From NCBI GenBank assembly GCA_045637505.1, contig JAZTZO010000065.1, positions 1 to 44,696 of the forward strand: a stretch of 44,696 nt of DNA. The letters are read 5' to 3'. This stretch comes from RGIG4079 sp045637505 (lineage in GTDB: Bacteria > Bacteroidota > Bacteroidia > Bacteroidales > Muribaculaceae). Below, piece after piece: positions 17,435 to 26,205 of this stretch. The notes beneath the pieces are model-generated. The model saw only the letters and a program-made list of their open reading frames with translations. It ran no database searches and was not told the origin of the DNA. The position numbers were made by a program, and so were the translations under genes. Position 1 is the stretch's first letter. The number at the start of each line of letters is the position of its first letter.

Positions 17435-18250
17435 ATGGGAAAAGTAAAAATTAAAAGAAAGAGTACGCTCATCGACATGACCGCGATGAGTGACGTGACT
17501 GTTCTTTTGCTTACTTTTTTTATGTTGACTTCTACCTTCTTGGCTAAAGAGCCTACTGTGGTTCAAACTCCTTCTTCAGTTTCAGAAGAAAAGGTGCCAA
17601 TGAATAACTTGGTTACTATCCTTGTTTCAGGACAAGATAAACCAGGTAAAGCTGGTAACCCAGCCACCGAAGGTAAAATCTTTATCTCTTTCACCGGTGA
17701 TAAAGACTCAACCCTCTCAAGCGAGCACATTCGTGAAATGATGCTTGTGGAGGCAGTAAAAATTTACAATGAACAGCACCCCTCAGCAAAGGTAGAACTT
17801 ACTCCAAAACAAATTGCTGAGTTTACTAAACTTAACATGTTTGGTTTGCCATTCCGTGGTATGCCTCAATATCTTGAAATGGATCAAACAAAACGTGATA
17901 AGTTCCAAGGTAATATGGAAGATAAAAACGTTGGTATTCCCATTGACGGAAACAAAGACCGTAATGGTAAACTTAACGACTTCCAAGTGTGGATGAAGGC
18001 TGTATATAACGTAGCACAAAAAATTCACAACGATCAAAAGGAAGCCGTTGGTGGCGATCCTGCTGAAATCAAAAAGTTGGAAAACCTTTACACAGCTCTT
18101 ATGCGTAAAGGTGAGGGTATTGCGGTGAAAGCCGATAAAAATACTCCTTACAAAACTGTGCAAATCGTGTTTGACAACCTTCAAACTATGAAACTTAATA
18201 AGTTTAGTCTTTTGACTGCACTTAAATCAGAAGATGAACCAACCAATTAA
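17435..18250 (+). CDS. exbD: ExbD/TolR biopolymer transport protein (first copy)
   Basis: 271 aa, nearly twice the classical ExbD length. A short cytoplasmic N-terminus precedes one membrane helix (LIDMTAMSDVTVLLLTFFML) that carries the proton-carrying Asp at residue 20. The periplasmic part is enlarged by an insert of ~100 residues between the first strand and the last TVQIVFDNLQTMKLNKFSLLTAL block. Lies 56 bases after exbB and 12 before the second exbD. Long, paired ExbDs are usual in Bacteroidetes TonB motors. Biased codon use as in exbB. Confidence 0.92.
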   Translation: MGKVKIKRKSTLIDMTAMSDVTVLLLTFFMLTSTFLAKEPTVVQTPSSVSEEKVPMNNLVTILVSGQDKPGKAGNPATEGKIFISFTGDKDSTLSSEHIREMMLVEAVKIYNEQHPSAKVELTPKQIAEFTKLNMFGLPFRGMPQYLEMDQTKRDKFQGNMEDKNVGIPIDGNKDRNGKLNDFQVWMKAVYNVAQKIHNDQKEAVGGDPAEIKKLENLYTALMRKGEGIAVKADKNTPYKTVQIVFDNLQTMKLNKFSLLTALKSEDEPTN

Positions 18251-18262
18251 TAAAGGTAAATT

Positions 18263-18976
18263 ATGGCACAAATAGAACAATCAGACAACGGCGGCAAAAA
18301 GAAAGGCGCCCAAAAGAAGATCGCTATTCATGTCGATTTTACCCCTATGGTTGACATGAACATGCTTTTGATTACGTTCTTTATGCTTTGTACTACAATG
18401 ATCAAATCGCAAACTTTGCAATTGATTCTCCCTACTAACGAAGATGTTAAAAAGGAAAATCAAAACCAAGCAAAGAAATCGGAAGCGGTTACTTTGATTC
18501 TTGATACAGAGTATAACGAACAAACTGGTACTCCAGTAGTTGACGAAAACGGTAAAACTAAACACCTTGTTTATTATTATACCGGTATCGCTGATACTAC
18601 TTTCTCTACTCCTGACTTCTTGAAACTTGAGAAATTTGTTGGTAACCAAAATAACCAACCACAAGGTATTCGTGCTATTCTTATTAAACGCAACGAAGCG
18701 GTTATGAAAGAATACTTGAAACTTAAAGAACGTTGGCAAAAAGAAGAGATTACAAAAGAACAATTTGACTCTCTTGCAAAGAAAAATGCTGCCGACTCAA
18801 CTAAGACTCGTCCTGTGGTTGTGATTAAACCAGGCCCCAATACTACTTACGAAGGATTGGTTAACGCACTCGATGAAATGCAAATCAACCAAATCTCTCG
18901 TTACAGTATTGAGTACCCAACTCACACCGACACAGTTCTCCTCAATGAGTTCAAACGTAGGAATCCTTCTAAGTAA
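18263..18976 (+). CDS. ExbD/TolR biopolymer transport protein (second copy)
   Basis: 237 aa. A Lys-rich cytoplasmic N-terminus precedes one membrane helix, VDFTPMVDMNMLLITFFMLCTT, with the conserved Asp at 31. The periplasmic domain ends with NALDEMQINQISRYSIEYP. It differs strongly from the first copy outside the membrane segment, so the two probably form a heteromeric complex with ExbB rather than being redundant. 12 bases after the first exbD, 46 before tonB. Confidence 0.92.
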   Translation: MAQIEQSDNGGKKKGAQKKIAIHVDFTPMVDMNMLLITFFMLCTTMIKSQTLQLILPTNEDVKKENQNQAKKSEAVTLILDTEYNEQTGTPVVDENGKTKHLVYYYTGIADTTFSTPDFLKLEKFVGNQNNQPQGIRAILIKRNEAVMKEYLKLKERWQKEEITKEQFDSLAKKNAADSTKTRPVVVIKPGPNTTYEGLVNALDEMQINQISRYSIEYPTHTDTVLLNEFKRRNPSK

Positions 18977-19022
18977 TTTTGTGTGAATGAACTATATATT
19001 AACCTATTAAAAAGAAAAGAAA

Positions 19023-19892
19023 ATGGCAAAAGATGTAGATCTTTCATCACAAGGTTGGCGCGATCTGATTTTTGAAGGCAAAAATAAAGAGTTTGGTGCA
19101 TACCAAATGCGTAAAGACTCTGAAGGTCGCCATAATAAGGCAATGATGATTGTATTGGCTGCTTTGGCAGTGATTCTTACTGTAGTTATCTTGCTTGTAA
19201 CAGGTGTTGTTAGCTTCGAAAGCGAAGATACTGCCGATGCAGGTGTAGAACAAACAGTGGTGGATCTTAATGCAATCCCCGACGAAGAACCTATTGAAGA
19301 ACCCGAAGTTATCGATCTTCCTGAACCTGAAGAACAAATCAAGAAGGAAGATGTTGCTAACGAGCAACAAGTAACCAAAATCGATATCGTTGAAGATAAT
19401 AAATTTGACGATCAGAAACAGGTTAAAGATATGTCGGAAGTTCAAGAAAACGAAGCTCAACTTGGTTCTCAAAACGTAACTGAAGGTACTAACGACTTGA
19501 ATAAACAACAAGTAGAACAAAAGGTTATCGTTGAAGAAATCAAGAAACCCGAACCTCCAAAGGAAGAAGAAAACAAAATCTTCACTGCGGTAGAACAAAA
19601 ACCTCAATTCCCTGGTGGCGAGGCTGCTTTGATGAAATGGCTTAGCTCTAACATTCAATACCCAGTAATGGCGCAAGAAGAAGGTGCTCAAGGTCGTGTA
19701 GTAGTTCAATTCGTAGTTGAAAAAGATGGTCGCGTAGGTCAAGCTAAGATTGCTCGCGGTCGTCACCCTGAACTCGATAAAGAAGCTATCCGTCTTGTTA
19801 AATCTCTTCCAAAGTTCATCCCTGGTAAGAATAACGGTCAGTCAGTTCGTTGTTGGTTTACACTTCCTATCAACTTCAAACTTCAACAATAA
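19023..19892 (+). CDS. tonB: Energy transducer TonB
   Basis: 289 aa. The N-terminus (LSSQGWRDLIFEGKNKEFGAYQMRKDS) is the usual Bacteroidetes TonB start. One membrane helix at ~40-65 is followed by an acidic Glu/Pro-rich spacer of ~110 residues in place of the Pro-Lys spacer of enterobacteria. The C-terminal TonB domain runs from QKPQFPGGEAALMKWL to VRCWFTLPINFKL, containing the YPVMAQEEGAQGRVVVQFVVEKDGRV core. It carries energy from the ExbBD motor to SusC-type and other outer-membrane transporters. Last gene of the operon; a strong terminator follows. Confidence 0.95.
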   Translation: MAKDVDLSSQGWRDLIFEGKNKEFGAYQMRKDSEGRHNKAMMIVLAALAVILTVVILLVTGVVSFESEDTADAGVEQTVVDLNAIPDEEPIEEPEVIDLPEPEEQIKKEDVANEQQVTKIDIVEDNKFDDQKQVKDMSEVQENEAQLGSQNVTEGTNDLNKQQVEQKVIVEEIKKPEPPKEEENKIFTAVEQKPQFPGGEAALMKWLSSNIQYPVMAQEEGAQGRVVVQFVVEKDGRVGQAKIARGRHPELDKEAIRLVKSLPKFIPGKNNGQSVRCWFTLPINFKLQQ

Positions 19893-19921
19893 TTCGTAGG
19901 ATTATTTAAACTCTCAATATG

Positions 19922-19951
19922 AAAGAGTGGCAATTGCGATTGCCACTCTTT
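19922..19951 (+). terminator. Terminator of the exbB-tonB operon
   Basis: 13-bp perfect stem (19922-19934 / 19939-19951, core GAGTGGCAAT), four-base loop, then a T run. 30 bases after the tonB stop. Confidence 0.9.
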
Positions 19952-19987
19952 TTTGTTTATATATAATGAAGATTTAAATAAATTCAG

Positions 19988-19995
19988 TATATTTG
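19988..19995 (+). promoter_or_regulatory. -7 promoter element upstream of the small protein and dxs
   Basis: TATATTTG, 39 bases before the ATG of the 59-aa protein. No TTTG at the -33 position. It probably drives the small gene, dxs, trkA and trkH. Confidence 0.5.
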
Positions 19996-20034
19996 CATAT
20001 TAAATCCATAGGTGGACCTATAAATTAATTTGAA

Positions 20035-20214
20035 ATGAAATTTTCAGTAATATTACGATTTGTCATTTTAGGAGCGTTGTGGCTGTTTCTGTGTTATTTG
20101 TTATTAACAACAGCAAAGCCTGTCACCTTATATACATGGTTTGTTATCTTTGCCTCGGCAGTGATAATATTTGTGCCTATGTATAAAAAATACATAAGTA
20201 ATAGTAGAAAATAA
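20035..20214 (+). CDS. Small two-helix membrane protein, 59 aa, unknown function
   Basis: ATG at 20035, TAA at 20212-20214. The peptide starts MKFSVILRFVILGALWLF and has two hydrophobic segments (residues ~5-25 and ~32-48) joined by a short TTAKPVTLYT loop, with a basic tail (YKKYISNSRK). A promoter element lies at the right distance upstream and dxs begins 12 bases after the stop, so it is likely the first gene of the dxs operon. I do not recognise a family. The hairpin-like topology would put both ends in the cytoplasm. Confidence 0.7.
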   Translation: MKFSVILRFVILGALWLFLCYLLLTTAKPVTLYTWFVIFASAVIIFVPMYKKYISNSRK

Positions 20215-20226
20215 AATGATTGAGTA

Positions 20227-22134
20227 ATGGTTGATACTCCATTATTAAATAATATAAACTCTCCCGATGACCTACGCAATTTGTCGCAAGAGCAATTGCC
20301 ACAGGTGTGTAGCGATATAAGAAATTTTCTTATTCAATCCTTGTCGAGCAATCCAGGGCACTTTGCATCAAGCATGGGGGCAGTGGAATTGACAGTGGCA
20401 ATGCATTATGTGTTTAATACACCTTATGATCGCATTGTATGGGATGTTGGACATCAAGCATATGGACATAAATTATTGACCGGTCGTCGCGATAAATTTG
20501 TGGGCAATCGCAAATTTGGAGGATTGAGTGGTTTTCCTAGTCCCAAAGAGAGCGAATATGATACTTTTGCTGCTGGTCATGCCTCAAACTCTATTTCAGC
20601 GGCATTGGGAATGGCTGTCGCATCTGAACTAAAAAAGGATTCTCCTCGTCGCAATGTGGTTGCCGTTATTGGCGATGCATCTATTGCCGGAGGTTTAGCG
20701 TTTGAGGGTATTAATAACGCCGCTAACACCAAAAATAATCTGCTTATTATCCTTAACGATAATAATATGTCGATTGACCGCAATGTGGGTTCGTTAAATT
20801 CCTACCTAGGAAAGATTACTACTTCAAAAGGGTATAACCGATTGCGTCATCGTGCATATAATTCACTTAAACGACATAATCTCATCTCGGAACGCTTAAG
20901 AGGAAAGGTGTTGCGTTTCAACAACAGTCTTAAGTCGTTACTGTCAAGTCAACAAAATATATTTGAGGGGTTAAATGTGAGGTATTTCGGCCCGTTTGAC
21001 GGTCATGACTTGCCTCGACTCATAAAAGTGTTACGAGAGATAAAAGATATGGAAGGTCCACGCATTCTACATGTGTGTACGATTAAGGGAAAAGGGTTTG
21101 AACCAGCCGAGAAAGACCCTGCATCTTGGCATGCTCCAGGCAAATTTGACCCTGTGACTGGCGAGAGATATCTATCTGACGAAGAAAATAAACCATTGAA
21201 ATATCAAGATGTGTTTGGTAAAACAATGGTTGAACTTGCACAAAAAAATGATAAAATAGTGGGTATAACTGCTGCCATGCCCTCGGGAACATCGATGGGT
21301 ATGATGCAAGAAGTTTTGCCCGATAGAGTGTTTGATGTGGGCATATCTGAAGGTCATGCTATTACATTTGCTGGTGGATTGGCTAAAGATGGCATGCGCC
21401 CATATTGTGCTATATATTCATCATTCTTGCAACGAGCTTATGACCATATAATACATGATGTGGCATTGATGAAGTTGCCTGTGACATTCTGCATTGACCG
21501 CGCCGGATTGGTGGGTGAAGATGGTGCTACTCATCATGGAGCATTGGATTTGGCCTACCTACGCTCAATACCAGGAATGGTTGTGAGTGCGCCTCGCAAT
21601 GAACATTGGTTAAGAAACTTATTATATACATCACAAAGCGATAATTACGGCCCATTTGCAATTCGTTATCCTCGTGGCTCGGGCAAAGAGATTAATTGGC
21701 AAAACGACATGACTGCTGTCAAAATAGGTCGAGGAGAGCGCCTTGTTGATGGCAATGATGTAGTAGTGTTGTCAATAGGAACGATTGCCGATGAGGTAGA
21801 AAAAGCAATTGAAAGAGCCCAAAAAGAGAATAATATATCGGTGGCTCATTATGATATGGTTTTCTTGAAACCTATTGATGAGGATATTCTTGCCGAAGTA
21901 TTGGCAAAGAATGCTCCAATAATTACGGTTGAAGATGGAACAATAAAGGGAGGATTGGCCTCGGCTGTTATGGAATGGCTCAATGAACAAGGAGCCAACC
22001 GAAATGTTTATCCTATAGGTATCCCCGACGATTTTGTGCCTCAAGGCACTGTCCCCGAATTGTATCGTTATTGTGGAATGGATAGTGAGTCAATTTACCA
22101 AACTATAGTCAATGCAAAAAATATAAAACAATGA
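20227..22134 (+). CDS. dxs: 1-deoxy-D-xylulose-5-phosphate synthase
   Basis: 635 aa, the usual length. It condenses pyruvate with glyceraldehyde 3-phosphate, the first step of the MEP isoprenoid pathway, using thiamine diphosphate. Visible blocks: SSMGAVELTVAMHYVFNTPYD and WDVGHQAYGHKLLTGR (substrate His region), the thiamine/metal motif GDASIAGGLAFEGINNA ... NDNNMSID, and the transketolase pyrimidine domain with GISEGHAITFAGGLAKDG and DRAGLVGEDGATHHGALD. The last four bases overlap trkA (ATGA), so the two are translationally coupled. Cytoplasmic. Confidence 0.96.
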   Translation: MVDTPLLNNINSPDDLRNLSQEQLPQVCSDIRNFLIQSLSSNPGHFASSMGAVELTVAMHYVFNTPYDRIVWDVGHQAYGHKLLTGRRDKFVGNRKFGGLSGFPSPKESEYDTFAAGHASNSISAALGMAVASELKKDSPRRNVVAVIGDASIAGGLAFEGINNAANTKNNLLIILNDNNMSIDRNVGSLNSYLGKITTSKGYNRLRHRAYNSLKRHNLISERLRGKVLRFNNSLKSLLSSQQNIFEGLNVRYFGPFDGHDLPRLIKVLREIKDMEGPRILHVCTIKGKGFEPAEKDPASWHAPGKFDPVTGERYLSDEENKPLKYQDVFGKTMVELAQKNDKIVGITAAMPSGTSMGMMQEVLPDRVFDVGISEGHAITFAGGLAKDGMRPYCAIYSSFLQRAYDHIIHDVALMKLPVTFCIDRAGLVGEDGATHHGALDLAYLRSIPGMVVSAPRNEHWLRNLLYTSQSDNYGPFAIRYPRGSGKEINWQNDMTAVKIGRGERLVDGNDVVVLSIGTIADEVEKAIERAQKENNISVAHYDMVFLKPIDEDILAEVLAKNAPIITVEDGTIKGGLASAVMEWLNEQGANRNVYPIGIPDDFVPQGTVPELYRYCGMDSESIYQTIVNAKNIKQ

Positions 22135-23465
22135 AAATAGTTATTGCAGGAGCTGGAGAGGTTGGGTCGCATTTGGCCAAACTTCTCTCATATGAAAATC
22201 AAGATATAGTGTTGGTTGATCGCGATGCGTCAAAACTCGCAGCGATTGATGCAAACTATAATTTAATGACTATGGTTGGAAGTCCCACTTCATTCAATGC
22301 ATTGCGCGAGGCTGGGGTTGAAGATTGCGACTTGTTTATCGCCGTCACACCCTATGAGTCAACAAATGTTATTTCATGCTCAATAGCAAAACAAATAGGT
22401 GCTGGGCGAACTGTGGCTCGTATTGACAACTATGAGTTCATGAATCAGGAAAACAGAGAATACTTTGCTACTATGGGCGTAGATTCTTTGATTTATCCCG
22501 AATACTTGGCCGCTCAAGAGATTATCACTGCATTAAAGCGTCCATGGGTGCGACATTGGTTTGAATTGCACGATGGTGAGATAATATTGGTGGGTGTGAA
22601 GATGCGCGAAAATGCTCAACTCATAGGCTTGCAACTTAAAGACTTGGCTTCAATACAACCCACATTTCATGTCTCGGCAATAAAGCGCCGTCATGAAATA
22701 ATTATCCCTCGCGGTGATGATTTTATCAAACTCGATGACATATTATATTTTACCACCACACGCAATCATGTTGACGACTTATTGGAAATATGTGGTAAAA
22801 CCAATTATGATGTTCGTAAAGTGATGATAATGGGAGGGTCGCGCATCGCAATTCGCACAGCCGATCTTGCCGATAGCGATTTTAAATTTAAGATAATAGA
22901 GAAAGATATTGAGGTGTGTCGATACTTGAGCGAGCAATGTCCCGATTGTGATATCGTACATGCCGATGCTCGTGATATCGATGTGCTTCGCGAAGAAGGT
23001 ATTAGCGATGTTGATGCCTTTATTGCATTGACCGATAGTTCTGAAACCAACATTTTGGCATGTATTATGGCCAAGGAGTTTGGTGTGGCAAAAACTATTG
23101 CCGAGGTTGAAAATCTGCAATTAGTTTCTGAGGCAGAGGGCTTGAATATAGGTACAACTATAAATAAGAAATTGTTGGCTTCGAGCACTATATTCCAGTT
23201 GCTTCTTGATGCTGACTCATCAACATCAAAGTGTCACGCGTTGACCGATGCTGAAGTGGCCGAAATTGAAGCGCGCCCAGGCTCAAAGATTACTCGTGGC
23301 GCGGTTAAAGATTTAAATCTTTCACGCGACATGACAATTGCTGGATTGGTTCGTGATGGAGTGGGAATGCTTGTTACTGGTAACACTCACATTCAAGCTG
23401 GTGACCATGTCGTTATATTCTGCTTGACAGGTGCATTGCACAAAGTGGAAAAACTATTTAACTAA
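22131..23465 (+). CDS. trkA: Trk system potassium uptake regulatory protein TrkA
   Basis: 444 aa with two RCK (NAD-binding plus C-terminal) units in tandem. The first Rossmann motif is intact (VIAGAGEVGSHLAKLL, acidic end at DRDASK). The second (IMGGSRIAIRTADLA) has a loosened glycine pattern, common in second halves of TrkA. Each half ends with a TrkA-C domain (~residues 140-215 and 365-444). It is the cytoplasmic ring that gates the TrkH channel in response to nucleotides. It overlaps dxs by 4 bases; trkH follows after 19. Confidence 0.95.
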   Translation: MKIVIAGAGEVGSHLAKLLSYENQDIVLVDRDASKLAAIDANYNLMTMVGSPTSFNALREAGVEDCDLFIAVTPYESTNVISCSIAKQIGAGRTVARIDNYEFMNQENREYFATMGVDSLIYPEYLAAQEIITALKRPWVRHWFELHDGEIILVGVKMRENAQLIGLQLKDLASIQPTFHVSAIKRRHEIIIPRGDDFIKLDDILYFTTTRNHVDDLLEICGKTNYDVRKVMIMGGSRIAIRTADLADSDFKFKIIEKDIEVCRYLSEQCPDCDIVHADARDIDVLREEGISDVDAFIALTDSSETNILACIMAKEFGVAKTIAEVENLQLVSEAEGLNIGTTINKKLLASSTIFQLLLDADSSTSKCHALTDAEVAEIEARPGSKITRGAVKDLNLSRDMTIAGLVRDGVGMLVTGNTHIQAGDHVVIFCLTGALHKVEKLFN

Positions 23466-23484
23466 ATCGATTACATAGAACTCG

Positions 23485-24957
23485 ATGTATAAAAATAATA
23501 CACAAATCAATTTCCTTGCATTAGCTCGAGTAATAGGGCTGCTCCTTATTATAGAGGCTGTGTTTATGCTCATTCCAGCGCTTACATCATTTATTTATAA
23601 AGAAAATGATGTGAATGCATTTTTGATTACATCGGGCATAACTGCCATAGTGGGCTCGGCAATGGCATTCGGGATACACCCCTCGCGCCCCGATATGGGC
23701 AAACGAGAAGGCTTTCTTCTTACAGCGTTGACATGGGTTGTGTTCTCAATTTTTGGAATGATTCCGTTTTTGATTGGCGACACGCAAATGAGTGTGAGCG
23801 ATGCCTTTTTTGAAACAATGTCGGGATTTACGACCACAGGAGCCACTGTGATGACATCAATCGACCACTTGTCAAATGGCATTCACATGTGGCGTTGCTT
23901 GATGCAGTGGATTGGTGGTATGGGGATAATTCTGTTTACTTTGGCCGTTATACCTATGCTCAACCACTCGGGTGGGATGCAGATGTTTAATGCCGAGGTT
24001 ACAGGTATCACTCGCGATAAGTTGCGTCCACGCATTAGTCAAACGGCAAAGGGGCTATGGCTTGTGTATGTGATATTGACCGCAATCCTTTGTGTGTTGT
24101 TGTGGCTTGGTCCAATGGATTTCTTCGATAGCGTGTGTCATGCCTTTAGTACAATGTCAACAGGTGGATTCTCTACCCGAAATGAAAGTATTGGTGCATG
24201 GGACTCGGTTTATGTGAAATCGGTTGTGACACTGTTTATGTTTATTGGTGGTGTGAACTTTGCATTATTGTTTAAGGTTGCTACTGGCCATGTGGGAGAA
24301 TTGTGGAAAAGTGAAGTTTTTCGCACATATGTGTATATAGTGCTTGTGATGTTGGGCTTGTTTGTTATCGCAATTATAGCCAATAATCAAGCACACGATT
24401 GGGTAGCTGTGACTATCGACCCGTTATTCCAAATAGTTTCAACTCTCACCTCTACAGGGCTCACAGTTGGCAATTATGAAAATTGGGGCTCATTTGTAGT
24501 GGCCTTGACCTTTATATTGATGTTTTTTGGAGCAAGTGCTGGCTCAACAAGTGGTGGTGCCAAGATTGACCGCATGTTGTTCTTGATAAAGAATATAAAA
24601 AATGAGATATACCGCAGTTTGCACCCCAATGCAATATGTTCGGTGAGAGTAAATGGTAAAGTTTTGGCTCCCGAAGTGGTTAATAAAGTAATTGCATTCT
24701 TGTGTATTTATGTGATTCTTATCGCAGTGGGGGGGATTGTTCTCACAGCAACAGGAACGCCTCTTGTCGATGCATTCTTCTCGGCATTCTCATGTATAGG
24801 TAACACAGGTTTGGGAGCCGGAGTTACAGGTTATGGCGGCTCTTATGATATAATTTCTGATATCGGTAAATGGGTATTGTCGCTATTAATGCTGATGGGG
24901 CGTTTAGAACTATTTACCGTGCTATTATTATTCACTCGCACGTTTTGGCGCAAATAA
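23485..24957 (+). CDS. trkH: TrkH-family potassium uptake channel
   Basis: 490 aa integral membrane protein. The four selectivity-filter-like loops are visible: ETMSGFTTTGATV, HAFSTMSTGGFSTRN, STLTSTGLTVGNY and SAFSCIGNTGLGAG, each with the expected Gly. Family starts such as MQWIGGMGIILFTLAVIP and FFGASAGSTSGGAKIDR are present. It moves K+ (or K+/Na+) inward together with TrkA. The last 30 bases overlap the 3' end of the convergent zinc-ribbon gene, so no separate terminator can be placed there. Confidence 0.95.
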   Translation: MYKNNTQINFLALARVIGLLLIIEAVFMLIPALTSFIYKENDVNAFLITSGITAIVGSAMAFGIHPSRPDMGKREGFLLTALTWVVFSIFGMIPFLIGDTQMSVSDAFFETMSGFTTTGATVMTSIDHLSNGIHMWRCLMQWIGGMGIILFTLAVIPMLNHSGGMQMFNAEVTGITRDKLRPRISQTAKGLWLVYVILTAILCVLLWLGPMDFFDSVCHAFSTMSTGGFSTRNESIGAWDSVYVKSVVTLFMFIGGVNFALLFKVATGHVGELWKSEVFRTYVYIVLVMLGLFVIAIIANNQAHDWVAVTIDPLFQIVSTLTSTGLTVGNYENWGSFVVALTFILMFFGASAGSTSGGAKIDRMLFLIKNIKNEIYRSLHPNAICSVRVNGKVLAPEVVNKVIAFLCIYVILIAVGGIVLTATGTPLVDAFFSAFSCIGNTGLGAGVTGYGGSYDIISDIGKWVLSLLMLMGRLELFTVLLLFTRTFWRK

Positions 24958-25632
24958 CTCTTTGAGGATATTTAGCCGTTCGGAGTAGGTGTCGATACAT
25001 TCAACTTCGGTGCGAGTCAATCCCTTTATGTTTAGTCCGCAACCAGGGTGAGAGCAAAATTGCTCCTCATTTTTGTTGGTATGCCCGTTGGGACACACAT
25101 ATCGTTCACTGCCAGGCAGCAATCCCAATCTATTCCCTTCATAATGTCCTAAATCGGGTAGCTCGGTAAAGTCGTCAAGAAGGTCATAAAGGTCGTTCAT
25201 GTCGTTGGCATCGTAGGTGGGTTTCATAGCCATGAGCATGCGAGCTGCAGCGCGCACCTCATCGCGGTCGAGCATGTCCAATATACCATCAATGTCAAAC
25301 AAGTGTAGCTCTATTGCCAAATCAATTGACGCATTGGGGCAAGTCGAGGTGTCTTTATACAATGTTTTAATGGCGTGCCTGCGATCAATATACTCAAGAT
25401 ATTGGGGAAACATTTCGATAGTGTCGTTGTGGTATGTGCTACGAGCTTCCTCGGGGGTGTTGACTGCCAATAAATACTTACGATATAATAAATCAGATAG
25501 CTCGTGCATATTATTCTCAATGATGAATTTCCAATTTTTTCGCGATGGATAAACATCATTTTGACTTAACAATTTGGCGTATTTGCGTTTGAGAAATTCG
25601 GCATTGAGTTGTTGTGCAGTAATCGTTTTCAT
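24928..25632 (-). CDS. Unrecognised 234-aa protein with C-terminal zinc ribbon
   Basis: Mostly helical, charged and without signal peptide, so cytoplasmic. Near the C-terminus (residues ~185-205) CPNGHTNKNEEQFCSHPGC has four Cys and two His spaced like a zinc ribbon. The N-terminal part (FLKRKYAKLL ... NWKFIIENNMHELSDLLYRKYL) is helical. I do not know the family. It starts 8 bases after the stop of the 20-aa-repeat gene, so the two are probably one transcript, and its 3' end overlaps trkH by 30 bases on the opposite strand. Confidence 0.75.
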   Translation of the reverse strand: MKTITAQQLNAEFLKRKYAKLLSQNDVYPSRKNWKFIIENNMHELSDLLYRKYLLAVNTPEEARSTYHNDTIEMFPQYLEYIDRRHAIKTLYKDTSTCPNASIDLAIELHLFDIDGILDMLDRDEVRAAARMLMAMKPTYDANDMNDLYDLLDDFTELPDLGHYEGNRLGLLPGSERYVCPNGHTNKNEEQFCSHPGCGLNIKGLTRTEVECIDTYSERLNILKELFAPKRASE

Positions 25633-25640
25633 GATTTGAA

Positions 25641-26102
25641 TTATAAGAATACAAACAAAATAGGGGGGAATACCCCATTTACACGATAAATTATATCGGA
25701 GGTATATACACTATATCCAGCATAGAGGCGATTGTTGCTCCATGTAGCTACCGTGTCCGATGTGTAGTTGCTACGGCCTTGATAAATATATTTGCCATCA
25801 TAGGTATATAGCGTGTCGCTTGAGTAATTGCTCCTCCCTCGGTATAAGAAACGCCCGTCCCAAGTGGCAATAATGTCGGATGTGTATGAACTGTTGCCTC
25901 GATATAAATAACGGCCATCCCACGAGTATAGGATGTCGCTCGAGTAGGTGCTATTTCCTCGATAAAGATGTTCTCCGTCCCAAGTGTAAAGAATGTCGCT
26001 TGAGTAGGTGCTATTGCCACGATAGATCTTTGTTTGGGCAAGTATCGACATTGAGGCAATAACTATAAATGCTATGTATAAAGTGATGCGTTTCATTGTC
26101 AT
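25641..26102 (-). CDS. Secreted protein made of six 20-residue tandem repeats
   Basis: About 153 aa from the ATG at 26102 (another ATG at 26096). Signal peptide MTMKRITLYIAFIVIASMSILAQ. Nearly all the rest is six repeats of 20 residues with pattern Y-[RQA]-G-x-S-x-Y-[ST]-S-D-[ITV]-[LIV]-x-x-[WYV]-x-[GN]-x-x-[LIF], for example YRGNSTYSSDILYTWDG. The end is hydrophobic (VFPPILFVFL). The strand-turn-strand periodicity suggests a closed or solenoid beta fold exported to the periplasm or surface. Function unknown. The longer frame to 26162 starts at a non-ATG codon and lacks a clean signal peptide. Followed 8 bases later by the zinc-ribbon gene. Confidence 0.75.
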   Translation of the reverse strand: MTMKRITLYIAFIVIASMSILAQTKIYRGNSTYSSDILYTWDGEHLYRGNSTYSSDILYSWDGRYLYRGNSSYTSDIIATWDGRFLYRGRSNYSSDTLYTYDGKYIYQGRSNYTSDTVATWSNNRLYAGYSVYTSDIIYRVNGVFPPILFVFL

Positions 26103-26174
26103 ACTAATGCTTTTATGCAAAGTAATAAATAATCGTGGAGATTTGCAAGAAAGTGTTGGCATAGATAAAAGAAA

Positions 26175-26202
26175 AAGCGATGAAACTTATGTTTCATCGC
26201 TT
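26175..26202 (-). terminator. Terminator downstream of tRNA-Met
   Basis: 12-bp perfect stem (26175-26186 / 26191-26202, core GCGATGAAAC) with a four-base loop. On the minus strand it is followed by TTTCTTTT, four bases after the tRNA 3' end. Confidence 0.85.
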
Positions 26203-26205
26203 GAG

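Noticed and set aside
18281..18763. 160-codon minus-strand frame across the second exbD
   Set aside because: Phe-rich antisense shadow; the sense frame has clear ExbD features.
19047..19766. Long open frame (239 codons) on the minus strand inside tonB
   Set aside because: Antisense shadow of tonB: rich in Phe/Leu from reversed Glu/Lys codons, no promoter, no recognisable domain.
25748..26059. Repeat-containing frame overlapping the 20-aa repeat gene
   Set aside because: Alternative frame of the same DNA repeats, without signal peptide or start context.
25641..26162. Possible CRISPR-like or tandem DNA repeat at the 20-aa repeat gene
   Set aside because: The 60-base periodicity is coding: substitutions keep the protein pattern and there are no spacers.
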